The notes: generated from the letters alone by a model not told the origin. A DNA stretch of 64,000 bases from Chrysoperla carnea (GCF_905475395.1 NC_058341.1:60085501-60149500); one strand, 5' to 3'. Shown: positions 36,371 through 51,500, counted from the first letter of the stretch. A program made the numbers and translations.

Positions 36371-39300
36371 TATTGGATCTACTAACCAAAATAATAAGCT
36401 TTCAAAAAAATTGAAAATTTTGTAGATATCATGAAAGAAAATCTGATTTGGGAAAATTTTCGTAGAGGAAAAATTATGGTAGATAACCGTAATTAAGCCA
36501 CACAATTTCTAGAGGTATTTTTACTTTATTAGTAATAACAGCATATACTGACAGGGGTACCTACCCTAAAATATTTTACTTACAAGTAATAAAAATTAAG
36601 TTTTCAAGCTTAGTCATTTATCGACTGTTAAAAATTATAGTCAAACTATTTTTGCCTATGTTAGGTAAATAATTTTTTTTTATTAGTTTGTAAGAAACGC
36701 ATATTAATTTTCGTGATAATTATAATTTTTGGCCAGGTTTTACTTTTGCAATGTGTAATTTAATACAAACAAAGCTATCTTATACGACTGAATTTTTAAA
36801 AAATGGATTAAACAAAATTGAATTGTAAATATTTATTAAATCTTTATTACAAATGGCTGTGAAATGGCAGCTTATTTTCGGAACTTAACTAAAAAAGAAA
36901 TTGAACATTCCAAAAGAAAAGTCGTAAAAGATTATGATTAATTTTTTTTTTTTTTTTGTATACTCAAAAAATGATTTGTATGTAACGAATTTCTGATAAA
37001 TGAGTGGTTATTTTGTTCCTGTTTGACTGAAAGTATGATTATCAGTTGAAAATTCATTGAGTTATGAGAGATACATTTTTTAGAAATTCGTTATTTTGAA
37101 ATATGTTTGGGTTTAGAAGTGAATTCATGAGTTATTATTATGTGATAGAAATTTTTATTTAAAATTACAGAAGTTTAAAGCTTTAAGTCTGATTTTTAAC
37201 TATTCTGATGAAATGTTTTCATTGACGATGTGGTTTTTTGGGATTTTACCATTAAAAACATCATTTTGCTCAAACATGCTCAAAAGTATCTCAATTTTGA
37301 TATAAAAGACATTTTTTTTATATCTTTTTGAATCTGATTTTACTCTCCAGTCTTTTGAAAAATGTAAGTATTTAGCTCAATAGAATTAAATTACAATCAT
37401 GACAAAATTTGTTTTTTAAGAGATAAAACGACATTAAGGATCCTACACAAATTGTAGGAATTGTAGGAAATTGGGATTTCCATTTCGGTCAAACTTTTTA
37501 TAACATTGGAAAACGATAATTAAGATCATTCTGATTAAAACTGTTAACGGGCGTCCATTACTTGAAAATGGAAAGTTTTTGAAGTTCAAGATACAGGGCT
37601 TATTAAAGACATAATAAATGAACCCACGAACAAATCTAGAGCTAGAATACATTTCATCAACTCATTTTATTTAAGCCAGAAATTTGAGAAGAATTTAACA
37701 ACCAATTAAAAAAAAAAAAAAAAGAGCTAGTTTTTTCTTTAAAAAAATAATAAGTGAAGATTTCTTTTTTAGGAAGCCTGTAAAATTTCTAACAGCAACA
37801 TATTTAATAATTTAAACTTTTTCCTAATAAATTTTAAGCAATGGAAATGATGATTTAATTTTTTTTACACTTTAGGTGAAGAATTTTCACTGCACGGGCG
37901 GAAAAGTCAATTTTACTATTGACTACATATACAAAACATAAAACTCCTAATTGAACAAACAGGAAGATATAGAATAGTGACGTCATTGTTAAGTATCGTC
38001 ATAGAAATTACATATAAAAGTCTGTTTTGCTAGAAAGAGACGAGATTCTTTCTAAGAATGATTTTAATTTTTTCGTTTTTTAATCAATTTTAATTTAACT
38101 TTCATATTTTTTTATGGTATCAAGTATACTTTTACATTTTTATGGATAATGTCGATTAACCCATTCGATATCAGTGTACCCCATTCAAAAACTTCGGGGT
38201 CTTTGAAAAAACTTCATCACGCCCTAGTAGGTAGAATTTACCTTGACAACAGCCTCCCTTTCTGAGTTTATAGAGTTTATAGAAGTACTGGCTTTAGATC
38301 CAAAAAATTTATATTAGGAGTATTAATTTGCATCGAATGATTTAAAGCCTGTCCAAAATTAGCTAATTTTACAAAAACCTTTTTCCATTTGTTTAGTGAA
38401 AAAGTTATTTTGTTTGTTTTAACTATGGGGCTCGTTTATATTATTTGAAAAACAAATGGTAATTTTTAGCGCAATAATAGGAATTAATGAATTCATGACT
38501 ATAAAACCCAAATTTCTTAATCCATTTAATTATAGATATAATGAAATAAATTTTTTATTTGTTATAAAAATACTAAAAACAAATGTATATTAATTTAATA
38601 TAAAAATTATATAAATTATATATAATCAAATATATTTGTGACCATATGTTACAAAATATTTAATTGTATTATTATTGATGTTTTATCAAATTTACTATTG
38701 TACAATTTTTAAATAAACAAAAAAATAACTAAAAGATTACGGCTTTCAATTTTAAGTTTTCCTGTCTAGTAAGTCGAGTTTTGGGATTAGTCTAAAAGCC
38801 AGTGGTAACTAATTTGCAACAAAAAAATTGCATTCATGTGGCTAATATCCCGATGTGTGAGAATTTTGAGATGTTCAACAATTTTCAGAAGATTTTATTG
38901 AATGTCGGAAAAAATAATTTTATATTTGTTATTCAATACCTTCCCATTAGAAATTATTCAATTTTAAGTTTGTCCGTGAGATCAAAAATTTTCCGAGTCT
39001 TTTTCACTTTTTAAATTAACTGAGCTAATTATTGAAATATTCTGTATATATAGTTTAATATCAGTGCATTATTTTTAATAAATTAGAAAAGTTTAAAAAA
39101 CCAATTGTTATTTGTTTATTGTCCTGTACCCATTCAAAATACCAAAATAAAGAAGGTTTTCTGGCATCTTGTTAAATAATTTCAGAAAATATATTTTTTT
39201 CCTTCATCACAAATATTCTATCCGTATTATAGTGCAGTAAAAAGCAGAGGAACTGGAATAAAATTTTGTGGAGTGGACAAAAACAATGAAATGATAGGGG

Positions 39301-40786
39301 AAATGTAGAAAGGGAGGCGGTAAAAATAATCTATTTAGTTATTGTAATCGAATTACATCGTATTAACAGGGTGTAAAGAAGTTATATCGAGTAATCTTTA
39401 CCACTTCTTGATTTGAATATTTTTGGGAAACATCAAATATGAATATTAAAATATACAATTAAAATCATATTATTTTATTTGTTAAATTATATAGATAGAT
39501 AAAAATTTCTTTAAATAAATACTTTTTGTGTTTTTAAAAATATAATAACAGTCTTAAATATTTTTTTAAATCTATAACGAATGGGAGAATATGGTTGAAT
39601 GTAACTTAATCTTGTAACACCACATTTGCAAAGTAATAGCAATAATAGCTATTGCAAATAAAATAGCTCCACGAATTTTTTTAAATAAAATGAAACGCAA
39701 ATACATCTAAATAAAAAATAAATTAAAAAATTCACATGAAACAAAAAAATAAACTGAAAATAAATAATAAGAATAACATTTTCGTTTGATTACTAAGATG
39801 TCGTAACGTGGATATAGATGAAATACGGAATTAAAGCTTAGGGATAGGTAATAAACAAATACTTTAAGTGAACTGAAAATATCTCGTTGGTGTGAAGTTT
39901 TTCTTTGAACATTTCATTATCAAAAAATAATGCTGTAATAAATAGTATCGAAAAAAATTGATGTAGATCACGAAAATTACAAATAAAATTAATCTTCCTC
40001 ATTCATTATTTAATCTAATAAATAACTACATACGCACATACGTTGATTAGCCATTTAGCATATCAATAAAATTTATTATTATTTACATACGTATACGGTC
40101 AAGATTTCCTTTTTCTAAAAGCGTTTTACACAGAAGGCATGTGTCTTTCTATATGCCAATGTCGAGATTTAAACAATAATGTTGAATTAAACTGTTTACA
40201 CTTGCACAATATCGTTTTGATTCTTTCAAATCGTTAAGAACGAAGTTAATGGACAAATTAAACTATAATTTTTCTGTAGAATTAGTTAAAAATGAAAACT
40301 GTTTAGAAACACAATACACTAGACAATTTGGTTTAGTCATATGTTTTAGATTAATTTGAAGTAATCAATCGCTTGCACCGATAAGAATATAGAGACAGGA
40401 CATATATATAGTTTATCTTCCTCATTCATTTAAACGAAAATAAATTATCGCGGTGTACATACAAGCTACTTCAATTCTATTTATCGATCATTATTTTCGA
40501 TTAAAAAAATCCGACACTTTAGAAAATTACGAAAAGATATATGAGGTGTAACCACGGATAGCGAAAAAATTTTACAAGTAAATTATAGAATCACTCTAAT
40601 TCTTCCGAATTTCTTTTCTTTCCGCGAGCATAAAGAGCGTTGGTGACATAACATAAAGCCAAGTAGAAATTTTAAAATCAAAATTCTATTGCATACATTT
40701 GCATTAAACACTGTATGCAAATATGTTGCAATTCTGAAATTTGAAACTTTTGAAGTAAGAAATTCCACGTTTTTTTCCTTAAATTA

Positions 40787-42845
40787 GTACAATGTTAAAA
40801 TTCCTGAACGCAGCTTAGGAGAGCATTTATAGTTTTATTATTGATGTTCTTGATCTTAATTCAAAAAATTGAGACTTATGAAGTAGATATATACTATTAC
40901 TTATTGTTGTTGTTTACATTTAATCATGCATAAGATATCTATGGTCTATTTATGGTCTATTTTGGTGCGGACTATATTTTGATGTAATATGTTACAGGCG
41001 TAAACTAAATATTGACATGAATCCTAGAAGTTTGGGTTCGAGTCCTGGTTCGAGTGTATTTTTTTCAATTCTCTTTAATTAGATATATACTAGTTTATTC
41101 TTTCTTAGTACAATTTTAAAAGTTTGGAAAGGTAGGATTTATAATTGCAGCCTATAGTGTCTTTATTATAGTGTTCTTTATCTGAATTGTTTGGAAATTT
41201 AAGTCTTTTAGAGCGATATATATACCCTACTTTATTCAAAAATTTGGAACGCAGCTTAGAAGAGTATCATAGAATATTTGTATTATGGTGCCCTTAATTC
41301 AGAAATTTGAGACTTTCATATCCTACTTTATTCCTTCTACAAGTACAAGTAACTAAGTATCTTTGAAACTTTGGAACGTAGCTCAGAAAAGTAGACTACA
41401 GTATATTTATTATAGTTTCCTTGACCTATTTCAGAAATTTGAGCCTTTTGAAATAAGATATTTTACGTTTTCCTTCTTAGTACAAGAATAAACATTTGGA
41501 AGAAGAGTATCATATAGTATATTTATTATTGTGTTCTTTAGACTATTGGTATCTGATTTACACCAAAAAAGTATTATTTAAAAAAACACTATTTGCATTA
41601 TTCAAATTTACTTCGAAAACAATGCAGAGTGTCATGGCGTCTTGAATGACATCACGACTTGGCATAAAAGCATTTTTGTGTATGTAATTTTATGCAGTTG
41701 TAATCAATTAATCTGCTTCGTTCTATTAAAATTATGGAGTGTAGAGATAAAGGCAAACCAATCTTTTATGGTTGTTTGACTCAAAAAGTGTCCACAAAAT
41801 AGCATTAACTATAGAGGCTAGAATGGCGCTCTTGTAGCGGAGTGTATGATCTGAGCTGAACTGAATGCCATCTTAATTTAATGCAATTTGAGGGTCACTT
41901 TTTTAACACAGAGAGTGTGCTCTTTTATTTCTACACTCCATAATTAAAATGTAATGTCGCTTACAATTGCGTTTGTTATGGCGTGACGTAATACTTTCAA
42001 TACTTTCTGATTGGTGTTTGTTGTCACGTGACTGAATATCTAATTTTACTAAAAGTATTTGGTAAAAATATAATAATCCCTATTTCTTATGACAAATAAT
42101 TTTGTGTTTTATTATCTACAAATCATGAATACTCATTAGAAACTTTTATCCAACCGATTTATCCTTAGTGGACAAAAACCTACTCAAATATCCTACTTTA
42201 TTCAATCATTCATTGTACAAGATTAAAAGTTTGGAACGCAGCTTAGTAGAGTAGCATAAAGTATCTTCTTTATTATACTGTTATTGATCTTACTTCAGAA
42301 ATAAGAGACTTTTGAAATAAGATGTTCTTATTTTATTCATACTTTGTTCAAAATTAAAAGTATAGAACGTATCTTAGGACAGTAACATAGAGTATCTTGA
42401 TTATAGTGTTCTTTATCTTACATTAAAAATTTAAGATTTTTAGCCCGATAAAAATAATATTAAAAATTTGGAACGCAACTTAGAAAAGTAGCATAGAGCA
42501 TGTTAATGATAGTGTTCGGTTGATAATCTTACTACAGAACTTTGATAATTTTGGAGTAATTTGTTCTACTTTGTTTACTCATATTAAAACTTTGAAACGC
42601 AATTTAGGAGACTATCATAGAGTATCTTTATTAAAGTGTTCTTGATCTTACTACAGAAATTTGAGACTTTTGGAGTAAAATGTCTTTATACTCACACTTT
42701 GTGCAACATTAAAAGTATGAAACGTATCTTACGAGAGTAGCATAGAGTATCTTTATTATAGTGCATTTGATCTTAATTCAGAAATTTTAGACTTTTGGAG
42801 TAAGATATTCTACTTTATTCTTGCTTATAGTACTTCGTACTTGGT
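40787..42845. repeat. Degenerate tandem array, period about 120-140 bp, interrupted
   Basis: About ten imperfect units each contain, in order, TTGGAACGCAGCTTAGGAGA, GTAGCATAGAGTATCTTTAT, TATAGTGTTCTTGATCTTA, TTCAGAAATTTGAGACTTTT, and a TAAGATATTCTACTTTATTC-like end followed by AGTACAA. Units lie at 40787-41535 and again at 42190-42845, split by an insertion of about 650 bp that itself carries a MITE. The divergence between units indicates an old minisatellite-like or repeatedly duplicated sequence. Confidence 0.8.
41731..41944. mobile_element. Small TIR element within the tandem array
   Basis: The 21-bp inverted ends ATTATGGAGTGTAGAGATAA and TTATTTCTACACTCCATAAT differ by one base. The element is 214 bp and flanked by TTAAA/TAAAA. 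A related tip (TGTATGGAGTGTCAAATAAA) occurs near 42934. It is a non-autonomous element of uncertain superfamily. Confidence 0.65.
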
Positions 42846-43399
42846 TTTGGGTTAAAACTTGGTTCAAAACTCGACTACGGGGTTGGTTTCAAAAGTCAAA
42901 GGGGAAAATGTATTTTCTTTAAAGTCATAATTGTATGGAGTGTCAAATAAAGGTCTTTAAAGTATATAACTTCAAAAATGTATGATATTTGATTTAATAG
43001 AAGTGTGTAAAATTTGAAAAATGACCATTCTAAATTTCCAAAAACATTACTTTCTACAGAAATGGGAGTTTCTCAGTAAACCTATTTACACAATAATCCA
43101 TTTTCAACCATTTTCTCGCGTTCATTATAAATTATTGATTAAAATTTAGAAAAACAAATATATAGTACAGTAACCAATATTATTGCAAAGTTCGTTAGAA
43201 TTACACAATATTAAATAATGATGTAACTTGAAATTGACGTCTGCTTTAACAAAAATATTGTTAAAATATACATTAAAAAAAAATTCCATGGCAGACGAAT
43301 GTTTGACGTCTCGGGTGATCTTAGCCTAATATTTTAGAATATGGGACGCGTGGTAAATAAACTTCTGAGTAGATTTGGAGCATTTTCTCTTGTAAGACA

Positions 43400-45440
43400 T
43401 ATAGTCGTATCAATGAATGTTTTTACTCGGGAGTTCTCAATAACTCGATGATTTTGATGATTTTTTTTTTTTTGTATATTATTTAAAATCAGAAACATTT
43501 CAGAGGGGGAAATAATCTGGAGGGGGAATAGGCAATGTCGAGACTGATATGTCGATGCCCAGCCTAAATCGCTAATGATAGAAGTTTTTAATTTCGATAG
43601 GATATTGATTTTATACTGTAGGTGTCATTTAAGAAATGATTTTTCGAAAAACATACCCAAAAAGGGTGAAATAGGGGATGAAAGTTTGTATAAAAATATA
43701 TATACAAACCGCCATTTTTGAGTTCATTACTTAACCGATTTTAAAAATATTTCACCTTTAGAATGCTACATTATCAGCAAGTAACATGGACTATATTTTA
43801 TTTTCAAAAAAATTAAGGTTCCGCACCAAAATTAAAATAAATTAAATTGTGAAAGCGACATTTTCAAGTTCACTACGTAACCGATTTTTGAAATTATTTC
43901 ATCTGTAGAATGCTACATTATCAGCAAGTGATATGACCGTATTTGCTTTTCAAAATAATAAGGAATTCGCACTAAAAGTTAAAATCCATTAAATAGTGAA
44001 CAAAAGGGAAGTTAAAAGAATTGAAGGCTATAACGTGGATAATTGCTAGTTATTTATATTGTTTAAACAAACAATGTGTAACTTATATAAAAAAATCACT
44101 CTTATGTGATTTTTCCCACAAAAAATGTATTTTTTCTTAATAACAATAAAAATGGATTTTAACTTTAGTTGCGGAACCCTAACTTTTTTTGAAAAGAAAA
44201 TATAATCGTGCTAATTGGTGATAATGTAGCATTCTATAGGTGAAATAATTCTTAAAATCGGTAAAGTAGTGAACTCAAAAATGACGTTATCACTTTTTAA
44301 TTTTGGAAAAAGGAAACCTTAATTTTCTTTGAAAATAAAATATAGCCCTTGTTACTTATATGCTGATAATGTAGCATTCTATAGGGAAAGGAATTTTTAA
44401 AATCGGTGAAGTGGTGAACTCAAAAATGACGGTTTGTATATATTTTCATACAAACTTTCATCCCCTATTTCACACTCTTAGGGGATGAATTTCGAAAAAT
44501 CCTTTCTTAAATGATACCCACAGTATAAAATCATTATCCTCTCGAAATTTACAACTTCTATCATTAGCGATGCAGGCTGCGCGTCGATATATCAGTCGCG
44601 GCATTTCATATCCCCCTTCAGATTATTGTATTTTCAAAAAAATTCCGCACCAAAAGTAAAAGTCCCTTAAATAGTGAAAACGACATTTTTGAGTACACTG
44701 TGTAAACGATTTTAAAAATTATTTCATCTGTAGAATGCTACATTATCAGCAAGTGACATGGCCGTATTTGCTTTTCAAAATAATTAGGGATTCGCATTAA
44801 AAGATAACATCCATTAAATAGTGAACAAAAGGGAAATTAAGAGAATTGAACGTGGATATCCGTTAGTTATTTATATTTTTTAAACAATATATGTACAAAT
44901 TTTATAAAAAAATCACTTTTCCGTGATTTTTTCCACAAAAAAAATGTATTTTAAATGAATAAAAATAAAAATGGATTTTAGCTTTTGGTGCGGAATCCTA
45001 TGTTAATTGGTAATGACGTAGCATTCTATAGGTGAAAGAATTTTTAAAATCGATTACGTAGTGAACTGAAAAATGACGGTTTCATTTTTTAATATACTTT
45101 TACTTTTGGGGCGGAATTCTAATTTTTTTGAAAATAAAATACAGCCCATGTTACTTGCTGATAATGTAGCATTCTATAGCTGAGAAAGGTATTTTTTTAA
45201 AAAACACTACACCTACAGTATAAAATTAATATCTTCTCGAAATTTCAAGCTTCTATTAGGAGCGATTAAGGCTGGGCATCGATATATCAGTCGCGACAAT
45301 GCCCATTCCCTTTCCAGATTATTTCCCCCCTCTGAAATGTTTCTAATTTTAAATAATAAACAAAATGAATCATTAAAAAAAAAAACATCAAAGCCGGAGC
45401 TGTTATTGAGGACTCCATAAGAATGGCTATTTTATGTATT
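43400..45440. mobile_element. 2-kb inverted-repeat element, family C, with internal repeated units
   Basis: The outer arms (about 43400-43640 and 45200-45440) are inverted relatives that share TTTAAAATCAGAAACATTTC, a CCCAGCCT/GGCTGGGC block and TTTATACTGTAGGTG. Inside are several units in both orientations with TAGCATTCTATAGGTGAAA, AAAATCGGTGAAGTGGTGAA and ACTTTTGGTGCGGAA. Much of the element would fold on itself. No transposase ORF. A short copy is at 18460-18990. Confidence 0.75.
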
Positions 45441-45506
45441 CCTTTATCTGACTATATACGAGTAGCGTCATTTTTGTTCTAAATACCGGTCTATAAATAT
45501 TATAAA

Positions 45507-48500
45507 TTATTTATTATTAGTTGCAAATTGTTCATATCTTTGTAAATCAATATCGGATACAGTTCGTGGTATATTGTGCAAAGCATTTAAAAAATCTAAA
45601 AATGTAATATCACGTACTCTAATCTTATTATTATTTAACTCTTCAATATTTGATTCGAATGCATCTGGTGTCTGCATTGATGCGGGTGAATAAAAACCAT
45701 CCGGTGATATGATCCAATGTGTTCCATTTTCTAAATCTTTAACAGGTTCATATAATACGTAATTTGATACAATTTCTAAATCAGAACCAGAATAACCATG
45801 TGTACTTTTTATAATTGTCTCCCATTCTGATGTTGTTATATTTGTTGATGTTCCTGTTAAATGTTTACGTAAGATTTCCAATCGTTCATCTCTGGAATAT
45901 TAACAAATACAGATTAATAATTATAGACATATTAACAATTTACATAGCAGCTTTAACAGTCCACAGATCCACAGATCCATGGGCATACCCAGTTTTTGGC
46001 CCAACAGAGGGCAAAACAGGTTGGTCCAAAAGGGGACAAATCACATGTTTTTGGTCTTAAATAGTGGTAAGTTCAGGTCTAGTGAGACAGCTCTGCCCTG
46101 ACTGTTCTCCGTATGCTTATGCATAGATCGATAGGAACTTTTTCCAGTTTAATAGACATTCAGCTTTCCGATCGGAAATGCCCTATACACTTTTGTCTAA
46201 AACGCCATGGCTTATATGTTACGGGCACCTGGAGACATTTCAGATCTAAATATATATTTTGCTCCGCGAGCTTTAAAATTTACTGCCCGTACTTTTTAAT
46301 TTTGAATAAAAGTGTATCTACGGTGTTATCGAATTAAAGTTTGCGCATCAAGGCACAGAACACGCTATAAATATAGTGTGGCTATTCTAGATATTACATA
46401 CGTGTTTGGAAGTGGAACATATATTTTCCGTTGAAACCTTCTCATGAAAGCAGCATCAATATCCCATGGACAATTTGTAGTACAAATTAAAACAGTTTTA
46501 CTATCATTTAAATTTTGGAATTCTGTTAACAATTGGGTTTTTATCCTGCAAATTAAAATTATAAATTTAACAATTAATCATCAAAAAATATTTAAATTTA
46601 TAATAGATCAGCTGTTTTTATCAGAAAAAATGGAATCAGGCCCGTGCGGCGTTTGGGGTTTAACTCTCACCCATTGAGAATTTCTCCACATATATTTGAA
46701 CTAACTATCTAGTCCTGTAAAAGCAGCCTTTTATGAAACGCATTTCCACTGACTAGTCAGTTGTTCAATTTTGTTTTAACTTTTGTTGACATTTATTGAT
46801 TTTTGATCTGGATACTGTTAAACATGGATATGCGTCGTTTTTGCCACGGCTGATGCTGCGACACAGATTTTGATTGCAGGAAGAGGAAACGTTGGAGAAA
46901 TGTTCAGAAAAGTTTCCAAAACTATGAGTGAAATCTGAGATAAATACTACATGAAAGTACGGAAGCTAATACTCGCGTCAAAACATACTCATCGCTCAAA
47001 TGCACAGACTGATTCAGTTGAAGATTATTTCCGGATCACAATCTGCATACCCTACATCGATTTGTTTCTGATTCATTTTCTGATTTATCTTTCGCATTCG
47101 ATTTCTGTTGAGATGAAGTTTATGTCATTCCATTTTCTGTTAAAATTTACCGATCTATAAATTACCTTCTTGTATGATCAGCTTCATCCGAAATGCGTGT
47201 TTTACACAACGAATCAATTTCATCTATAAGAACAACATTTTGATTTTGGCTCTTTCGTAGTTGTGCAAATAGTTCGTGAATTAATCTGAAATTATTTTTT
47301 TTTTGAAATTATAGTTAGCAATTGACTATTTTATAATTATACCACAAATACATGCTGAAATTGTTCGGGTGAAATTACCCACCAAGAAACATGTTGAAAA
47401 AGATGCTTATATTTAAAAAAAAAAAAAGTAAGTTTAAAAAAAAGTTGAGTACAGGTGAAAATATGAATGTCACACTCCTTGTTATCTCACCCCTGCACCA
47501 GCAAAAATGTACGGCGTTGTTGGATACTAACTCTGCATAAGTATTCGAAGTGAATTACATAAATGCCGTACAGAAATAAACACGTAGGGCTTCGGAAATC
47601 GGCGGGATATCAAAAGTTCCGATACCGAAGTTACGGGTTTCTTTCTGTACGGCATTTATGTAATTCGCTTCGAATACTTATGCAGAGTTAGTATTCAGCA
47701 ACGCGCGTAGATATTTTCTGTTGTTGGGGTGAGATACCAAGGGGTGTGACATCCATATTTTCACCCCTACTCACCTGTAACGCGCAAAACTGACGCCATG
47801 GTTCTTAAACTTACTTATAAATATAGGAGCATCTTTTTCAACATATTTCCAGGTGGGATTTTTACCCGAAAAATTTCAGCATGGGCTTGCGGTCTAATTG
47901 TTTTAAGATGCGTTTGTTATTTAACAATTACATCACAGTAGGATGTTAAATAAGAAATGCAGCCTTATTAAATTACTTCTCTGATTCCCCAATATATTTA
48001 GACAGTAAATGAACACTAGATATGTTATAAAAACTTGCTCCAACATCTACAGCGACTGCATTTGAGATAAATGTTTTTCCAGTTCCAGGAGGTCCATACA
48101 ATAATATACGAGTCCAAGGCTTTCGCGAACCTGTATTGAAAATGAATTTATTAAAAAAATCAATTACATACATGTAGTTTTTTTCGAGAAAAAATCAAAC
48201 ATTTTTATCCATGTATATATGAAATATATCAAGGTATAATAAATTTAGTCCCAACTTTGTAAAGCTTAAAAATATTGATGCTATAAATAAAATTTTGGTA
48301 TAGGTGTTCATAAAATCATCTAGTTAGTTAATTTCCGTTTGCCCATCTGCCTGTTCGTCCGTGAACACGATAACTCAAAATGGAAAAGAAATGTCAAGCT
48401 GAAATTTTTATAGCGTGCTCAGGACATAAAAAGTTAGATTGAGTTCGTAAATGAGCAAGATAGGCCAATTGGATGTTGGGTTCGTAGGATCTATCTTGTT

Positions 48501-51500
48501 AGGTTCGTAGGACTTATCTTCGTAGAACCGTTAGAGATAGAACAAAAATTTAAAAGTAAAAAATGTTCCTTATAAAAAAATAAGCAACTTTTGTTTGAAA
48601 CATTTTTTCGTCAACATCAATGTTTACCCCTGTAAGCGCAAATTATGTTAAAACATTATATTAGTATACATTATATGGGAATATCAGTTATGTGCGTGTG
48701 ACACCACAAAGTATATACGACTGTGGCTATCTAAGAGTGATTATCTTTCTTTATGCTTATGACGTAAAACAAAAACGATTGCGTCATCAACACTGTCTGT
48801 ACATGTTATTTCAACAATTAACTCAATCAATTGTTTGTTTTCACTTGTTATAATTAATCTTAATTTTTAGATTTAAACTGTTAATGAATTTATTTAACTG
48901 TTTAATTTTTATATTTACGTCAGGCTCTCTGAAACAATTTGTGTGCAGTGCAAAATAACTGTGCAAAGTTCACTTTGTATTTATCATTACTAAATTGATA
49001 TTATGTATGTTTATTCTTGTTGATATTTTGATAAAATCCATACAACCCAAATTAACTGTGATAGACTAATTATTTATTTTAAGTCAGTTCGTCAGATACA
49101 CAAACATTATTGATAGTTAATTAAATAGCTGCGGAGACTGACTAATATATGTATAATTTTGTTTACATATTAGTTAGACTTCCAGGTTAGCCAAGCGGAC
49201 TCGGCAAACTGGCTCGCCCACTTTAGCCTTGTTTGTAGAAAAATTGTTAAAATTCTCACAGCACACAACTGTGTAAAATTCTAAAATTATCAGAAAATCT
49301 TTGGGTTTATTAAACTAAAATTTGTAGTTAAATAAATTTCAAAAGCTAGTGTCCTAATTTTCGCTCCACAAACTCTTAAGCCATATTCAGGGACATCTCC
49401 CAAATATTAAAATTTTTGAGCTTAAAGTCTTATCAGTAGAATTATCTATTTTGATATTTTCTAAAATAAAAGCTAAGAGGCTTTCCTTATTACTAAAATA
49501 ATTACCTGTGAATATTTGTGGAAATTTAATTGGGTAGACTAAAGCTTCTTTTAAAACTTGCTTAACTTCAATCAATCCAACAACATCACTTAATCCTTGT
49601 GAAACAGGTTCGCTTTGTAATGATTTTAACAGTGAATCATTTTCTGTTTTCTGTAAAGTATTCCGACTGCAGTTTTCTGTTTCAGCCAAATTTAACAACA
49701 AATTTCTTTGTTCATATAATGAATCTTTGATTTGCAAAAGAGCAAGCTAAATAAAATATATTCAGAATTAGATTTGTATATTAATAGTAACATACAGGGT
49801 TTTCAAAAAGTATACCTAAAATTTAAAAAAATCTATCTAATGAAATGAAAATTAAACCCACATATTTAAAACTCGAGTTCGTTTCTGAGAAGAGATATAA
49901 AAAATCGCTTAAAAAATATAAAGTTATTCGGTATAAATATAAGAAAATATATTTTGATTGAAACGTCTTTTAGAAATATGAATAGGTTTGGCAGGAAAAA
50001 TTATGTTTTAAGTAGTATTTTTACTCGAAGACCAATTTTGAAATTTTTCAACCTTCCTGTTTCAATACTTTATACTTTAGCGCAATCAACCGCATTTAAT
50101 TGTTAATTAATTGAATTTGCAATTAATTACTTGACCACATGTCTATGTCCTCATTAAACGTTTCTTTAGAAAAATGACACGTTGATACATAAAGGTTCTT
50201 TACCCCTCATCTAGTTTATAAACAGAAACAAATGCAAATTTTGGTAGTTGAACATGATTTATGCGATTTTGTGAATGTTTGATCTACAGGATGCTAGAAA
50301 AGTATACTGAAGCAGTAAAATAACTCGAAAACTAATGATTTTAGAAAGAATTTTATATAAAATGTAGGGTTGAAAGAAGAATTCGTAAGTATGTATCTTG
50401 AAATTGACCTTGACTTTCAAGGTAATTCAAGTCTTGCTCGTAGCTGGAGATAGGAGGAAATTTTAAATTGAAAAGTTGTGTCTCATAAAAAGCCAAGAAC
50501 TTTTGTCGGCAACATTTTCTCGGAAACACAATAGATTTAGCAGAAATCGAACTCAAAATTCTAACTATTATTGTTTGCTTGCATTCAATTTTTGTTGATT
50601 TAATAATTTTGTTTGCCTGTAGGCTCTTGTATTTTATCATGAGCATGAACGAAAAAAGTTAATTCCTTATAAAAATAAGACAGATTTTTGCATCCGATTT
50701 CTGCATAATGTTGTCGTTTTCCGGAAAAATAAAGGTTAACTCATAAAAACATCTTTAAATCATGTCTATACTTACTGTCTTTTTGCAAACTGTATTTTCA
50801 AGCTAAAAGTCCCAATAATTCAAATTTTTAAGACATAGGAGAACATATGTAAAGTTGCATTTAATGGTTTTATAAAAATAATTTGTATGGTACAATACAT
50901 GCATGCATTCGCGAGTATTTCTAGTGTAATAGTTGTAAGGAAGCTACTGCAATTTATTCTATTTACGAGACCTCATAAGTGATCATTTCTATTCAATTTA
51001 CTTTAAATTTGTTTGCGAAAAATCGAATTAATATTTAATATAAATAAAAATTGTATTTCTCACATTTCGATGTTAGCCAAAAGCTGCAATTCTCGAAAGG
51101 GCAGCTTTTTCGCATTAGATTTTAGGAAGACAACAGTAACGAAATTTAACCCATTTGTCCACTACTTCAAGACTCAAAATTACCAATTTCAAGATTCAAG
51201 ATCAACTCGTAAGGTTATATATTCTATGATCAACTCAGATAATAGTTAACAAGCATGCTTATACGGCTAACAAACATGCGTATACGTGAGTAAACAAAAC
51301 AATGTCAAAATATTTTTGCCTATAGGTTACATTGGCGCCTCTAGTGGAAGGAATTGTCAATAAGATACTTTACTGAACTTATAAATTTACTTCAATTTAC
51401 TTACAAAATATGTAGATTTAGTATCTTCTTCATTTCCAATTAATTTTTCAACTTTTCCAATACATATTTCATTTAAATTTAGGAAATGCACATAATCCGC

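Larger units (their letters stand above)
28295..45506. other. 17-kb gene-free region between wit and the VPS4-like gene
   Basis: Two convergent genes end at its borders. I found no ORF with protein-like composition other than retrotransposon remnants. The first kilobase should hold the wit 3' UTR; AATAAA occurs near 29533 but the true poly(A) site is unresolved. Repeats inside are listed separately. The stretches 29400-31700, 34000-35700 and 36400-40500 are A+T-rich sequence with nothing I can name. Confidence 0.6.

Noticed and set aside
41030..41055. A perfect tRNA B-box-like GGTTCGAGTCC followed by a T-run
   Set aside because: No A box lies at the right distance upstream, and neither a cloverleaf nor an acceptor stem can be drawn. 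Chance or a distant SINE relic.
46444..46677. Plus-strand 77-codon frame
   Set aside because: It is the antisense shadow of the sixth exon of the VPS4-like gene.
49190..49230. TAGCCAAGCGG resembles a tRNA A box
   Set aside because: No B box follows within 100 bases and no tRNA fold forms.
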